Assembly (NCBI GenBank): GCA_963643175.1
Contig: CAVIJF010000004.1
Location: 1 to 64,000, forward strand
Direction: 5' to 3'
Length of the DNA stretch: 64,000 nt
Source of the DNA: CAMEON01 sp963643175
GTDB lineage: Bacteria; Bacillota; Clostridia; Oscillospirales; CAG-272
The notes beneath the pieces were generated by a model. That model was not told the origin of the DNA and searched no databases. It worked only from the letters and a program-made list of their open reading frames with translations. Made by a program: the position numbers and the translations under genes. Positions 1 to 8,663 of this stretch are shown piece by piece (within the stretch, counting starts at the first letter, position 1; each line of letters begins with the position of its first letter).

Positions 1-65
1 ATCCCCCGACCCCCTTCCCCAGCGGGGAAGAGCGCTCTGCGAGCGCGGGTCGGGGGATGGGGGCA
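1..65. repeat. Dispersed repeat copy 1 (hairpin B, cut by window edge)
   Basis: C-rich then G-rich palindrome: a CCCCTTCCCC arm, an AGC loop and a GGGGAAG arm, followed by the insert AGCGCTCTGCGAGCGC and a GGGTCGGGGGATGGGGGCA end. The same string recurs near 20.7, 38.8 and 55.9 kb. The rest of the gap to 286 is GC-rich sequence in which I recognise no gene. Confidence 0.8.
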
Positions 66-286
66 AGCGATTTGCACGGAGGGCAACACAAAACCGACCA
101 ACGCCGGGCACTGACATCCTCCAAAAACCGCCCAAACGGCTGGGCAAAGCAGCTAAAGCCGGAGGCAAGCCCCCTGCAAGGCACCGCAAGCCGCCCGGCA
201 ACCCGCCGCCGCAGGGAACAGGCACCGCTCCGCCGGAGCACCGCGCAGAACCCCCTGCTGTAGTTCAGCTTTTTTTCTTCAGATTG

Positions 287-315
287 TAGACAAGCGGGAA
301 AAAATGTGCTATAAT
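287..315 (+). promoter_or_regulatory. Sigma-A promoter of the MBL hydrolase gene
   Basis: TAGACA at 287-292, a 17-base spacer, then TATAAT at 310-315. An upstream in-frame ATG at 304 overlaps the -10 box and so cannot be the start codon. Confidence 0.75.
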
Positions 316-378
316 ACCCCCATCAACCGCAAAAGCGCAGGGCGCACGGGCGGTAAAAGCACGAAAGAGGTGAGCCTG

Positions 379-1080
379 ATGCATATACAACAGCTCCCGG
401 GCGGCAGCCCCTATGCCTCCGACTGCTGGCTGCTGACGACAGAGGGCAGCCGCTCTGACGGCAGCCGCTCTGACGGCAGCTGCGCTGACAGCGGTCACGC
501 CGGCGGCGGACACGCCGCTGTACTCGACCCCAGCGCCGCCGCGCCGGTAATCCTGCGCGCCGTGCGCGAAGCCTTCCCGGACGGGAACGGACAGCTGGAC
601 GCCATCCTGCTGACACACGGGCACTTCGACCACATCACGGCGGTGGACGCACTGCGGCAGGCAGTGCCCGGCGTCCCGGTGTACATCCACGCCGCCGACG
701 CCTCCATGCTTACCGATGGTACCCGCAACGCCTCCGCGCTGTTCTTCGGAACCGCGGATGTCTATGCTCCCGCCGACCGCCTGCTGCAGGACGGCGACAG
801 CATCCGGCTGGGCGACGAGGTTCTGTCCGTCCTGCATACGCCGGGGCACTCACCGGGTTCGGTCTGCTATCTGAACACGGCGGACGGCACGCTGTTCACG
901 GGCGACACGCTGTTTGCCTTCGGCATCGGGCGCTGTGACCTGTGGGGCGGCGACAGCGCGGCAATGCGGCAGTCGCTCCGGCGGCTGGGCAGCCTCCCGC
1001 GCACCCTGCGCATCTTCCCCGGGCACGGGGAAACCGCCGTGCTGGGCGCGGCGCTTGACCGTGCACTGTACGATTTCTGA
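379..1080 (+). CDS. MBL-fold metallohydrolase (glyoxalase II-like)
   Basis: A 233-residue cytoplasmic hydrolase of the metallo-beta-lactamase fold. The zinc ligands are visible in order: THGHFDH (HxHxDH), a later HTPGHSPGS, FTGDTLF and a C-terminal PGHGE. This pattern is typical of hydroxyacylglutathione hydrolase-like enzymes that cleave thioesters or related bonds; the true substrate cannot be read from sequence. An early low-complexity stretch rich in Ser/Gly/Asp (about residues 18-45) is an insertion not usual in the family. The start at 379 follows AGAGGTGA and lies downstream of the promoter at 287-315. gltX begins 22 bases after the stop, so the two are probably cotranscribed. Confidence 0.85.
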   Translation: MHIQQLPGGSPYASDCWLLTTEGSRSDGSRSDGSCADSGHAGGGHAAVLDPSAAAPVILRAVREAFPDGNGQLDAILLTHGHFDHITAVDALRQAVPGVPVYIHAADASMLTDGTRNASALFFGTADVYAPADRLLQDGDSIRLGDEVLSVLHTPGHSPGSVCYLNTADGTLFTGDTLFAFGIGRCDLWGGDSAAMRQSLRRLGSLPRTLRIFPGHGETAVLGAALDRALYDF

Positions 1081-1102
1081 TACATGAAAGGAACTTTTCC
1101 CT

Positions 1103-2791
1103 ATGGACTACCGCAAGTTAGCTGACCTGCTGTTCCCCGATGTGACCGACACCCCCGCCGACGTGGAAGCGCGCTACCCTGCGCGGAATCTGCCGGAGGG
1201 CGCCAAGGTCACGCGGTTTGCCCCCAGCCCGACCGGATTCGTGCATCTGGGCGGGCTGTACGGCGCCACCATTGACGAGCGGCTGGCGCACCAGTCGGGC
1301 GGCGTGGTGTTCCTGCGCATTGAGGACACCGACGCCAAGCGCGAGGTCGCCGGTGCGACGGAAAAGCTGATCCGCATCTTCCGTCAGTACGGCGTCAACT
1401 TCGACGAGGGCGCCACGCTGGACGCGGACGGCAACGTCACGGACAGCGGCAGTTACGGTCCCTACCGGCAGAGTCAGCGGGCGCATATCTATCACGTGTT
1501 CGCAAAAAAGCTTGTCGCGGAAGGCAAAGCCTACCCCTGCTTCACCACGGAGGAGGAGTACGAGGAGCTGCAGGCGACCGACAAAAAAGCCGAAATCAAG
1601 TCCCGGGAATGGACCGCCGCCGACAACGCCGCCGCGCAGGAGCGGCAGGCAGCCATGCGGAATTTCACGCTGGAGCAGGTCAGCGAGCACCTTGCCGCCG
1701 GGCACCCGTGGGTACTGCGCATCCTGTCGGACGGCGACCCGGATGGCAACCGGAAGGTTGTGTTCACGGATTTAATCAAAGGAAAGATTGAAATACCGGA
1801 GAACAGTGAGGACTTCGTTCTGCTCAAGTCGGACGGCATCCCCACCTATCATTTCGCGCACGCCGTTGACGACCATCTCATGCACACGACGCACGTCGTG
1901 CGCGGCGAGGAGTGGCTGCCCAGCTCGGCAAAGCACATCCAGCTGTTCCGCTACCTCGGCTTTTCCATGCCCAAATATATGCACACGGCGCAGGTCATGT
2001 GCTTTGACGCGAACGGCAACAAGCGCAAGCTGTCCAAGCGCGACATGGGCAGCAACATGGAGGACTTCTACCGCATGGGCTACGCGCCCGCCTGCGTCTG
2101 CGAGTACCTCATGACCATTCTCAACTCCAACTACGAGGAGTGGCGCGCACAGAACCCCGACCATCCCTATACGGATTTTCCGTTCAACATCAAGAAGATG
2201 AGCGCCTCCGGCTGTGTCATGGACATTCCCAAGCTCAACGACGTTTCCAAGAATGTGCTGTCGCGCTTCACCGCCGCTGGAATCTATGATGCCACCGTGG
2301 CATGGGCTGCGGACTACGACCGAGAGCTGTACAACTGCCTGACCGCCGACCCCGCCTATGCGCAGGCGATTTTCGCCATCGGCCGCGGCGGGAAGAAGCC
2401 GCGCAAGGATTTTGCCACCTTTGCGGACGTCAGACCCTATCTGGATTTCTTCTACGACAGCCTGTTCCGCATGCGGGACACCCTTCCGGAGGGCACCTCT
2501 CCCGCCGATGTACGTGCCGCCATTGATGCATTCCGTGCGTGCTACGACGAATCGGACGATTCCGCCGTCTGGTTCGACAAAATCAAGGCGATTGCCGATT
2601 CTCTGGGCTATGCCTCCGACATGAAGGCATACAAGCAGAATCCCTCCGCCTTCCGCGGCAGTGTGGCGGACATCTCCTCCTTCCTGCGTCTTGCCGTCAC
2701 CGGCCGTCTCAACGCCCCTGACCTCTACACCGTCATGCACCTGCTGGGACGTGACCGCACGCTTTCCCGGCTGGCTGCCTTCTCTGTATGA
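1103..2791 (+). CDS. gltX: Glutamate--tRNA ligase
   Basis: A 562-residue class I aminoacyl-tRNA synthetase that charges tRNA(Glu). The HIGH-type motif appears as APSPTGFVHLGG after an N-terminal extension of about 40 residues. The KMSKS-type loop appears as KRKLSKRD near residue 313. RIEDTD, typical of GluRS, follows the HIGH motif. The length is above the usual 480-500, as in several gut Clostridia whose enzyme carries N- and C-terminal additions. A GGAAC ribosome site precedes the ATG. GlnRS is the next gene, so this organism probably charges tRNA(Gln) directly and this GluRS would be discriminating. A terminator begins 6 bases past the stop. Confidence 0.93.
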   Translation: MDYRKLADLLFPDVTDTPADVEARYPARNLPEGAKVTRFAPSPTGFVHLGGLYGATIDERLAHQSGGVVFLRIEDTDAKREVAGATEKLIRIFRQYGVNFDEGATLDADGNVTDSGSYGPYRQSQRAHIYHVFAKKLVAEGKAYPCFTTEEEYEELQATDKKAEIKSREWTAADNAAAQERQAAMRNFTLEQVSEHLAAGHPWVLRILSDGDPDGNRKVVFTDLIKGKIEIPENSEDFVLLKSDGIPTYHFAHAVDDHLMHTTHVVRGEEWLPSSAKHIQLFRYLGFSMPKYMHTAQVMCFDANGNKRKLSKRDMGSNMEDFYRMGYAPACVCEYLMTILNSNYEEWRAQNPDHPYTDFPFNIKKMSASGCVMDIPKLNDVSKNVLSRFTAAGIYDATVAWAADYDRELYNCLTADPAYAQAIFAIGRGGKKPRKDFATFADVRPYLDFFYDSLFRMRDTLPEGTSPADVRAAIDAFRACYDESDDSAVWFDKIKAIADSLGYASDMKAYKQNPSAFRGSVADISSFLRLAVTGRLNAPDLYTVMHLLGRDRTLSRLAAFSV

Positions 2792-2796
2792 GATTC

Positions 2797-2855
2797 AGGG
2801 GAGGCGTGGTGAACGCGTTCCCCGGCAGCTAATCCTGCCCCGCCTCCCCTTTTTT
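2797..2855 (+). terminator. Intrinsic terminator of gltX
   Basis: AGGGGAGGCG at 2797-2806 pairs with CGCCTCCCCT at 2841-2850 and is followed by a T run. The intervening loop is long and partly self-paired. Confidence 0.75.
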
Positions 2856-2900
2856 GATGCAGGAACCTCCTGTTGCGCCATGCCGCCCCCGGGGCATGCT

Positions 2901-2988
2901 GGGGTTGCAAGGGGCGAAGCCCCTTGCATAAGAAAACTATAAGTCTCCTCCTTCCCCTCCGGGGAAGGGGGGCGGGGGGATAGGGGCA
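2901..2988 (+). repeat. Dispersed repeat copy 2 (hairpins A and B)
   Basis: Hairpin A has TTGCAAGGGGC/GCCCCTTGCA arms around GAA. An A-rich spacer follows, then hairpin B (CTTCCCCTCCGGGGAAG) with a G-rich end. This copy lacks the AGCGCTC insert. It fills most of the 313-base gltX-glnS gap. Confidence 0.85.
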
Positions 2989-3104
2989 GAATCATTGCAC
3001 GAACGCAGGTCGAGCCGGGGACGCAGGGGGAAATCCCCAATAAAAAACCTGGCAACGCCCCACCAAACATCAACAAAAAATCCGTCAAAACAAGGAGCAG
3101 TACA

Positions 3105-4766
3105 ATGGCAATCGAAAACATGGACTCCAACTTTATCTTCGACATCATCGACGAGGATCTGCGAGAGGACCCCTCCATCAAGGTTCATACCCGCTTCCCC
3201 CCGGAACCGAACGGCTACCTGCATATCGGCTCCGCAAAGGCAATCTGCATCAATACGGAGGTTGCACGGAAGTATGGGGGACTCTTCAACCTGCGCTACG
3301 ACGACACAAACCCCGCCAAGGAGCATATGGAATTCGTCCGCTCCATCCGTGAGGATCTGGACTGGCTGGGCGCGGAGCCGACAGGCGGCGTTTTCTACGG
3401 CTCGGATTACTTCGGCAAATGCTATGAGTTCGCCGTCCAGCTCATCCGGCAGGGCGATGCTTACGTCTGCGACCTCTCCCGTGATGACCTTGCAGAGTAC
3501 AAGGGAACAGACCGAGCCGAGGCAAGCCGGGAATCCCCCTACCGCAACCGCTCGGTGGAGGAAAACCTCGACCTGTTTGAGCGCATGAAGAGCGGTGAGT
3601 TCCCCGACGGTGCCAAGACACTGCGCGCAAAAATTGACCCCTCCTCCAGCAATACCTACCTGCGCGACCCGGTCATTTACCGTATCCGGCACGTCAGCCA
3701 CCACCGGCAGGGCGACGCATGGTGCATCTATCCCATGTACGACTTCGCACACCCCATTCAGGACGCGCTGGAGGGTATCACCTACTCGCTGTGCTCCAGT
3801 GAATTCAAGAACCACCGTCCGCTGTATGAGTGGGTCGTGGATCACATCGGCTTTGAGCGCAAGCCCAAACAGCGCGAGTTCGGGCGCATGAATGTCACCT
3901 ATACCGTCATGTCCAAGCGGTACCTGCGCGAGCTGGTCGAAACGGGGCGCGTGGACGGTTGGGACGACCCCCGCCTGCCGACGCTGTGCGCCCTGCGCCG
4001 CCGCGGCTACACGCCGGAGGCAATCTTCGCCTTTGTCCGGAGCGCCGGAATCAACAAGGCGGACGCGCTGGTGGATATACGCCAGCTGGAATCCTGCGTG
4101 CGCGACAATCTGAACGAAAAGGCACTGCGGCGCGTCTGCGTGGCGCATCCCATCCGCGTTGTGCTGGACAACTACCCCGCCGACCGGGAGGAAACCATCA
4201 CCCTGCCCAACCACCCGCAGAAGCCGGAGCTGGGCACCCGCGAGGTCCCCTTCAGCCGTGAGCTGTATATCGACGCGGACGACTTCGCGGAGGTACCGCC
4301 CCCCAAATTCTTCCGGCTCAAGCCGGAGGGCGAGGTGCGCCTGATGGGCGCGTATATCATCCGGTGCGGCGAGATTGAGAAGAACCCGGACGGCTCAATC
4401 CGCTGTATCCATGCGACCGCCGATCTGGAAAGCGGCTTCGGCAATCCGTCCGACGGGCGAAAGGTCAAGGGCACCATCCACTGGCTGTCCTGCCGGCACG
4501 CCTGCGACGTCACGCTGATGCTGTACGACCGCCTGTTTACCATCGAAAACACCGCCGAGGTGCCGGAAGGCAAGACATATCTGGACTACCTGAACCCCAA
4601 CTCGCTGACCGTCGTGGAGAACGCCAAGGCGGAGCCTGCCGTCCGGGACGCCGCTCCCGGCGAAAAGTTCCAGTTCGTGCGGTTCGGGTACTTCTGCAAG
4701 GATACCCGCCACGGGGACACCTTCAATCAGGTTGTGTCGCTCAAGGACGCTATGCCCAAAAAGTAA
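3105..4766 (+). CDS. glnS: Glutamine--tRNA ligase
   Basis: A 553-residue class I synthetase that attaches glutamine to tRNA(Gln). The HIGH motif is PPEPNGYLHIGSAKA near residue 34 and the KMSKS loop is VMSKRYL near residue 270, both diagnostic of GlnRS. The C-terminal anticodon-binding beta-barrels are present and the length matches the family. AAGGAG lies 10 bases before the ATG. GlnRS is patchy in Firmicutes, most of which use GluRS plus GatCAB, so its presence is a useful lineage marker. I see no T-box leader; the gap upstream is repeat DNA. A very strong hairpin terminator follows. Confidence 0.94.
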   Translation: MAIENMDSNFIFDIIDEDLREDPSIKVHTRFPPEPNGYLHIGSAKAICINTEVARKYGGLFNLRYDDTNPAKEHMEFVRSIREDLDWLGAEPTGGVFYGSDYFGKCYEFAVQLIRQGDAYVCDLSRDDLAEYKGTDRAEASRESPYRNRSVEENLDLFERMKSGEFPDGAKTLRAKIDPSSSNTYLRDPVIYRIRHVSHHRQGDAWCIYPMYDFAHPIQDALEGITYSLCSSEFKNHRPLYEWVVDHIGFERKPKQREFGRMNVTYTVMSKRYLRELVETGRVDGWDDPRLPTLCALRRRGYTPEAIFAFVRSAGINKADALVDIRQLESCVRDNLNEKALRRVCVAHPIRVVLDNYPADREETITLPNHPQKPELGTREVPFSRELYIDADDFAEVPPPKFFRLKPEGEVRLMGAYIIRCGEIEKNPDGSIRCIHATADLESGFGNPSDGRKVKGTIHWLSCRHACDVTLMLYDRLFTIENTAEVPEGKTYLDYLNPNSLTVVENAKAEPAVRDAAPGEKFQFVRFGYFCKDTRHGDTFNQVVSLKDAMPKK

Positions 4767-4828
4767 CCGTCTCTGCCATCCGGACGGGGAGCGGCAGATA
4801 CGGAGCGGGTGCCCGCGTGCCGGGCACC

Positions 4829-4882
4829 CCGAAAGGAAAAGCGGCATCCGCATACCGGATGCCGCTTTTCCTTTCGGTTTTT
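4829..4882 (+). terminator. Strong terminator between glnS and the lipoprotein gene
   Basis: A 22-base-pair perfect stem (arms starting CCGAAAGGAAAAGCGG) with a short loop, then TTTTT on the + strand. It lies between convergent genes and may serve both. Confidence 0.9.
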
Positions 4883-4887
4883 ACCGC

Positions 4888-5307
4888 TTACTTCGTGCAG
4901 GTCAGCACGATAGTCATGCCGTCTTCGACCACAAAGCTCTGCAGGGACTCAATCTTGCCTGCGCTGCTTCCCTTGGCGTTGTCGTAGCCGCTCCAGCTGC
5001 CTTCCAGATCGCCGATCTTCTGAAGCAGACCGGTGGAAGCAAAGCAGTCCTCGGACTTATAGTCCTTGATGGCGCAGTAGAACTCGATAACGCTCTTCAG
5101 CGTGGCATCGTTGCCCTCATAAGCCAACGTCTCCCTGTCAACTTCCTTGTCGCCCTCTTTAATCACCAGCGTGACGCTTGCCTTGAACTTGGTAGCCGTT
5201 TCGGTGGCAGACTCCGAACCGTTCTCACTTCCGGTGTTGCACGCGATAAAGGAACAGCTCAACAGGCAGACCGCCAGCACAGCGGTCAGAATCTTCATGA
5301 ATTTCAT
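4888..5307 (-). CDS. Small lipoprotein with a DUF4430-like domain
   Basis: A 139-residue secreted lipoprotein. The N-terminus MKFMKILTAVLAVCLLSC is a signal peptide and the lipobox is probably SFIAC, with Cys the lipidated residue. A short Ser/Thr/Glu linker follows, then a compact beta-rich domain with KASVTLVIKEGDKEVDRETL and a Trp-Ser-Gly-Tyr stretch. This resembles DUF4430-type ligand-binding domains found at bacterial surfaces, but the match is by eye and weak. The start at 5307 is chosen because GGAGGT sits 5 bases upstream; the longer reading frame begins inside the promoter. It is monocistronic with its own promoter. Confidence 0.75.
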   Translation of the reverse strand: MKFMKILTAVLAVCLLSCSFIACNTGSENGSESATETATKFKASVTLVIKEGDKEVDRETLAYEGNDATLKSVIEFYCAIKDYKSEDCFASTGLLQKIGDLEGSWSGYDNAKGSSAGKIESLQSFVVEDGMTIVLTCTK

Positions 5308-5340
5308 AACAGACCTCCACATAGATTTAATGATACCGCC

Positions 5341-5369
5341 ATTATACAACACCCGGCAGAATTTGTCAA
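5341..5369 (-). promoter_or_regulatory. Promoter of the small lipoprotein gene
   Basis: On the minus strand, TTGACA (5364-5369), a 17-base spacer, then TATAAT (5341-5346). Confidence 0.85.
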
Positions 5370-5439
5370 CAGGATTGATCGATTTTTTCCTTTTTGACTA
5401 AATATACCGCCGGTTTTTGGCTATATTGACTGCCCGCCG

Positions 5440-5520
5440 CTACCGGCGCAGCAGGACGGTCAGCTGCAGAACAGTCAGAAAGCAGATCCACGCCGCCGCG
5501 GGAATCTGAAACAGCAGGAC
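5440..5520 (-). pseudogene. Possible 3' remnant of a membrane protein gene
   Basis: The minus strand encodes a hydrophobic tail (FQIPAAAWICFLTVLQLTV, then LLRR and TAG at 5440-5442) that looks like the last transmembrane helix of a membrane protein. No start or ribosome site exists. The open frame runs upstream straight into repeat module C. I read it as a C-terminal fragment left after deletion; chance is possible because it is short. Confidence 0.3.
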
Positions 5521-5780
5521 GCGACGGTGGCGTTTGAGATGGTCCTCTCCCCCCGGGGCGGGGCAAGGGTATGCTGCCGGGGGAGCAATTGCCTTCCGGC
5601 ACCGCAAACCGCCCGGCAGGCAGTGCCGCTTCCGGCGCAGTTGCAGGGGTGCCGGGGATGTTTCCTGAAGCAGTGCCGCGTGGGTTCAGCTGTAGGGGTG
5701 TCGGGGGCGGTAGCCCCCGGCAAAATAAACTTAAGGTTTCCCCCTTCCCTGGCGGGGAAGGGGGTCGGGGAGATGGGGCA
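5521..5780 (+). repeat. Dispersed repeat copy 3 (modules C, A-like and B)
   Basis: Module C begins at GCGACGGTGGCGT and reads TGAGATGGTCCTCTCCCCC. An A-like hairpin at 5699-5722 has CGGGGGC/GCCCCCGG arms. Hairpin B at 5736-5780 (CCCCCTTCCC, GGGGAAGGGGG) has no AGCGCTC insert. The rest of the 5.3-6.0 kb gap holds the tRNA promoter and GC-rich DNA without a recognisable gene. Confidence 0.75.
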
Positions 5781-5929
5781 AGAAAACAGCGCAATGGCAG
5801 GGTAGGACGGCGACGCCGGGTACAGGCGCCCCTTCCGGCACCGCAAACCACAAGGTCAGCTGGGAACGCGGGGGCAACCCCCCGCCCCGCAAAATTCCCC
5901 CTTCCTCCCGATTATTTTTCAAAAACCTC

Positions 5930-5958
5930 TTGACAAACCCCGCAATGTGTGGTAAAAT
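5930..5958 (+). promoter_or_regulatory. Promoter of tRNA-Ser
   Basis: TTGACA at 5930-5935, a 17-base spacer, TAAAAT at 5953-5958. Confidence 0.85.
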
Positions 5959-6011
5959 TAGCAGGTCGCCGGTTTGCGCCACCCGCGACACAGACACCGG
6001 ATTATCAGCAC

Positions 6012-6103
6012 GGAGAGATGGCTGAGCTGGTCTAAGGCGCACGACTGGAAATCGTGTTTGGAGTAATCCTCCAACAAGGGTTCGAATCCCTTTCTCTCCG
6101 CCA
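6012..6103 (+). tRNA. tRNA-Ser (anticodon GGA), CCA encoded
   Basis: A 92-base class II tRNA. Acceptor arms GGAGAGA and TCTCTCC, G discriminator and genomic CCA. The anticodon stem CACGA/TCGTG encloses loop CTGGAAA, giving GGA. The long variable arm (TTGGAGTAATCCTCCAA) is typical of serine tRNAs. The T loop TTCGAAT is canonical. It reads UCC/UCU codons. Confidence 0.95.
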
Positions 6104-6109
6104 TGAAAA

Positions 6110-6144
6110 CCGCCGCAGTCTTTACGGATTGCGGCGGCTTTTTA
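6110..6144 (+). terminator. Terminator after tRNA-Ser
   Basis: CCGCCGCAGTC and GATTGCGGCGG pair around TTTACG and are followed by a short T run. Confidence 0.75.
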
Positions 6145-6220
6145 CGCAGATTGTACGTAAAACGCACGCGCGGAAGCAAAAGAATTTACGCGGGCAGACA
6201 CCGGAAAATTCAGTCCTGCC

Positions 6221-6249
6221 TTGCATAATCCCGCAAAATATGGTATAAT
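6221..6249 (+). promoter_or_regulatory. Promoter of the secreted lipase-like gene
   Basis: TTGCAT at 6221-6226, a 17-base spacer, TATAAT at 6244-6249 preceded by TGG (extended -10). Confidence 0.85.
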
Positions 6250-6356
6250 ACGGGGCGGGTGGCGGAAAATACCCGCCGCGCCGGGAATCCCGTTCCCAAG
6301 CGGGGAACGCTGCTTTAAGCGGCTCCTCAGATTCCCGCGCAGAAAGGATGAAAACA

Positions 6357-8615
6357 GTGAAACGATTCGGGAACCTTATGAAGAAGGTGTGCGCAGTCGT
6401 CATGGCGGCAGGCTTTGTCCTGGGCGCCTGCCTGCCCGCGCTGTCCGCCTCCGCGGAACAGAGCCGGAGCAAGTACATCAAGGGCACCTTCAGCTTCTGG
6501 GCGCATGACAATAACCACGACCTCACGGACTCCTATGTGTATACCGACAGCTTTTTTGACGGCTCCTCCCATACCGCCGACCAGCACCTTGCCATCACAT
6601 CCATGGTTCTGGCGGAGGTGTCCATCAGCAGTAAGGATACCGACTATCCGGGAAAGAGCAGGAATGTTCAGGATTTTCTGAACCAGATCGGATTCCTTGA
6701 CATCGAGATCAACCCCTACTACATGGAAAAGATGCAGATGAACACGCTCGGCGTGGCGGTCGCATACAAGCCGCTGGGCGATACGGTGCTGCTTGCCATC
6801 GTTCCCAGAAGCGCCGGCTATGAGGCGGAGTGGGGCGGGAACTTCAACGTCGGGAACAGCGGTCTGCATGAGGGCTTCCGGCTGGGACGCGATATTGCCC
6901 TGAACTTCGCCAAAACCTACGTTTCCAACCATGCCGACGCCTTCGCCGGGAAAACCGTCAAGGTATGGACCGCCGGATACAGCAGAGGAGCCGGTGTCGC
7001 CAACCTGATCGGCGCCGCGCTGGTCGATGATTCCGTCGGTTTCCTCGGTCTGGAGGTTCAGTCCGAAAACATCTTCGACTACACCTTCGGCACCCCGCTG
7101 ACTGCGGCGGCAGATCTGTCTCCGCGCGCGGAGCAGTACAACTGCATTCACAACTATTTCTCCGACTATGACCCGGTTCCGATGATGCCCTTTGCCCAGT
7201 GGGGCTTTGAGCGCTACGGGCAGGACATCGAGCTGGATGTCCACAACGCGGAAACCAAGGAAAAGATGCTGACCTTCCTTGCCAACACCAACCCCGCCGT
7301 TTACCAGTCCTACACGACCGCGCAGGATCCGGACAATTTCCAGGCAAAGACGCTCGGCGTCAGCGCGGACAGGGAAATCACCATCGTGCCGGACAAGGAC
7401 AGAAGCGTGACACAGCGGGATTTCCTGCTTACCGTATTTGCAAACCTTGCCGCCACCACCGTTCCGTCCCGGGATATATACGCCGCGGAGTATGAGCAGG
7501 CTGTCACGGAAGTGACCGCCCTGCTGATAGGCGAGGACGACGACACGGTAGCCGCTTTTGTCAAGGGCGCGGGGAGCAGTTCCTCCCTCAAGCCGCTTGC
7601 CGTCATGCTGTTCCTCTACAACTGGGCGGAGCAGTATATCGACGGAAAGGGACGGGATACGCTCCTGTTCGGCAACTGGAGAGCAGAGCTGCTCCCTGCC
7701 CCTGTTGCGGAAGGGGAGATGACCGGCAACGAGGTTGCGGACGAGGTCCTCAATTCGGATACATACCGGGAGATATACAGCGAGGCGACCTCGGAAACGC
7801 TTGTCGCCGACTACGGAATCGCGCTGAACACCTACGGCGACCTGATGCGCATTTACAGCCGGATTGCCGGAACGTATATGGACACCGTGCTCCGGGCGGG
7901 TCTGGGCGCCATCGGCTTCTCGGGCGAACGGCTGGAGGAGCACCCCCTGATTCAGGACGGCAACGCGGAAAAGCTCGCTGAGGTGGCGGCACAGCTGCTC
8001 TTCGGCACCAGCGATTCCCTCAGCCTTTCGGGGGCTATCAGCAAGGTCAAGAATGCTGCGACCATCGCCGGGAACAACTTCATGCGGGTGCACAACAACG
8101 AGGTTATCCTGTCCTGGCTGCGTGCCATGGACACCGACCCCCTGGACGAAAAGGGCAATGTATCCGCCTTTGAACTGACCGGCAACGCCACATGGGCAAA
8201 GACTTCCGCCGCCGGGCTGGAAATGAAAGCCACCGGAGGTACTATCACCGGCTTCAGGATTGACAATCAGGAATCGGATCAGTGCCGGATCAGCGAGGAT
8301 GGACTGAGCATTGTCATCAGCGCGGAACTGCTCAAGACGCTGTCCACAGGCAGACACACTGTCACGGTCGTGCTGGCGGACGGGGAAATCAGCCGCGAAA
8401 TCGAGATTGCGGAAACGGCACCGGAGACGGAAACGCTTTCCAACACCGTGACCGTGACGCAGACCGGAGGCTCCGGCAGTGTGAGCGGGAGCAGCACCGA
8501 CGCCAAGGCAGGCAAATCGACAAACATATCGGTCTACCTTGCGCTGATGCTCGCCGTGCTGGCGGCTGTCATCGCCGTAATCCTGAACCGCAAGAGAAAG
8601 AACGGACAGAACTGA
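6357..8615 (+). CDS. Secreted, membrane-anchored class 3 lipase-like hydrolase
   Basis: About 752 residues with an N-terminal signal peptide (VCAVVMAAGFVLGACLPALS) and a C-terminal transmembrane helix (VYLALMLAVLAAVIAVIL) followed by RKRKNGQN. It would thus be tethered outside the cell. The catalytic nucleophile elbow GYSRG (Ser near residue 209) and the nearby FGTPL are characteristic of the lipase class 3 / alpha-beta hydrolase fold, and HNYFSDYDPVP supplies a likely catalytic Asp region. The substrate is unknown. The start is uncertain: ATG at 6348 touches the Shine-Dalgarno AGAAAGGA, whereas GTG at 6357 is 8 bases from it, so I prefer GTG. It is followed by the malic enzyme gene 48 bases later. 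Confidence 0.78.
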   Translation: MKRFGNLMKKVCAVVMAAGFVLGACLPALSASAEQSRSKYIKGTFSFWAHDNNHDLTDSYVYTDSFFDGSSHTADQHLAITSMVLAEVSISSKDTDYPGKSRNVQDFLNQIGFLDIEINPYYMEKMQMNTLGVAVAYKPLGDTVLLAIVPRSAGYEAEWGGNFNVGNSGLHEGFRLGRDIALNFAKTYVSNHADAFAGKTVKVWTAGYSRGAGVANLIGAALVDDSVGFLGLEVQSENIFDYTFGTPLTAAADLSPRAEQYNCIHNYFSDYDPVPMMPFAQWGFERYGQDIELDVHNAETKEKMLTFLANTNPAVYQSYTTAQDPDNFQAKTLGVSADREITIVPDKDRSVTQRDFLLTVFANLAATTVPSRDIYAAEYEQAVTEVTALLIGEDDDTVAAFVKGAGSSSSLKPLAVMLFLYNWAEQYIDGKGRDTLLFGNWRAELLPAPVAEGEMTGNEVADEVLNSDTYREIYSEATSETLVADYGIALNTYGDLMRIYSRIAGTYMDTVLRAGLGAIGFSGERLEEHPLIQDGNAEKLAEVAAQLLFGTSDSLSLSGAISKVKNAATIAGNNFMRVHNNEVILSWLRAMDTDPLDEKGNVSAFELTGNATWAKTSAAGLEMKATGGTITGFRIDNQESDQCRISEDGLSIVISAELLKTLSTGRHTVTVVLADGEISREIEIAETAPETETLSNTVTVTQTGGSGSVSGSSTDAKAGKSTNISVYLALMLAVLAAVIAVILNRKRKNGQN

Positions 8616-8663
8616 AAAAACCGGAAAAACCGGGAAAACTGAGGAAACGGACGGTATTCACGC

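Noticed and set aside
304..378. Upstream extension of the MBL hydrolase from ATG 304
   Set aside because: The ATG is immediately before the TATAAT box, so it would not be in the transcript; ATG 379 has a proper ribosome site.
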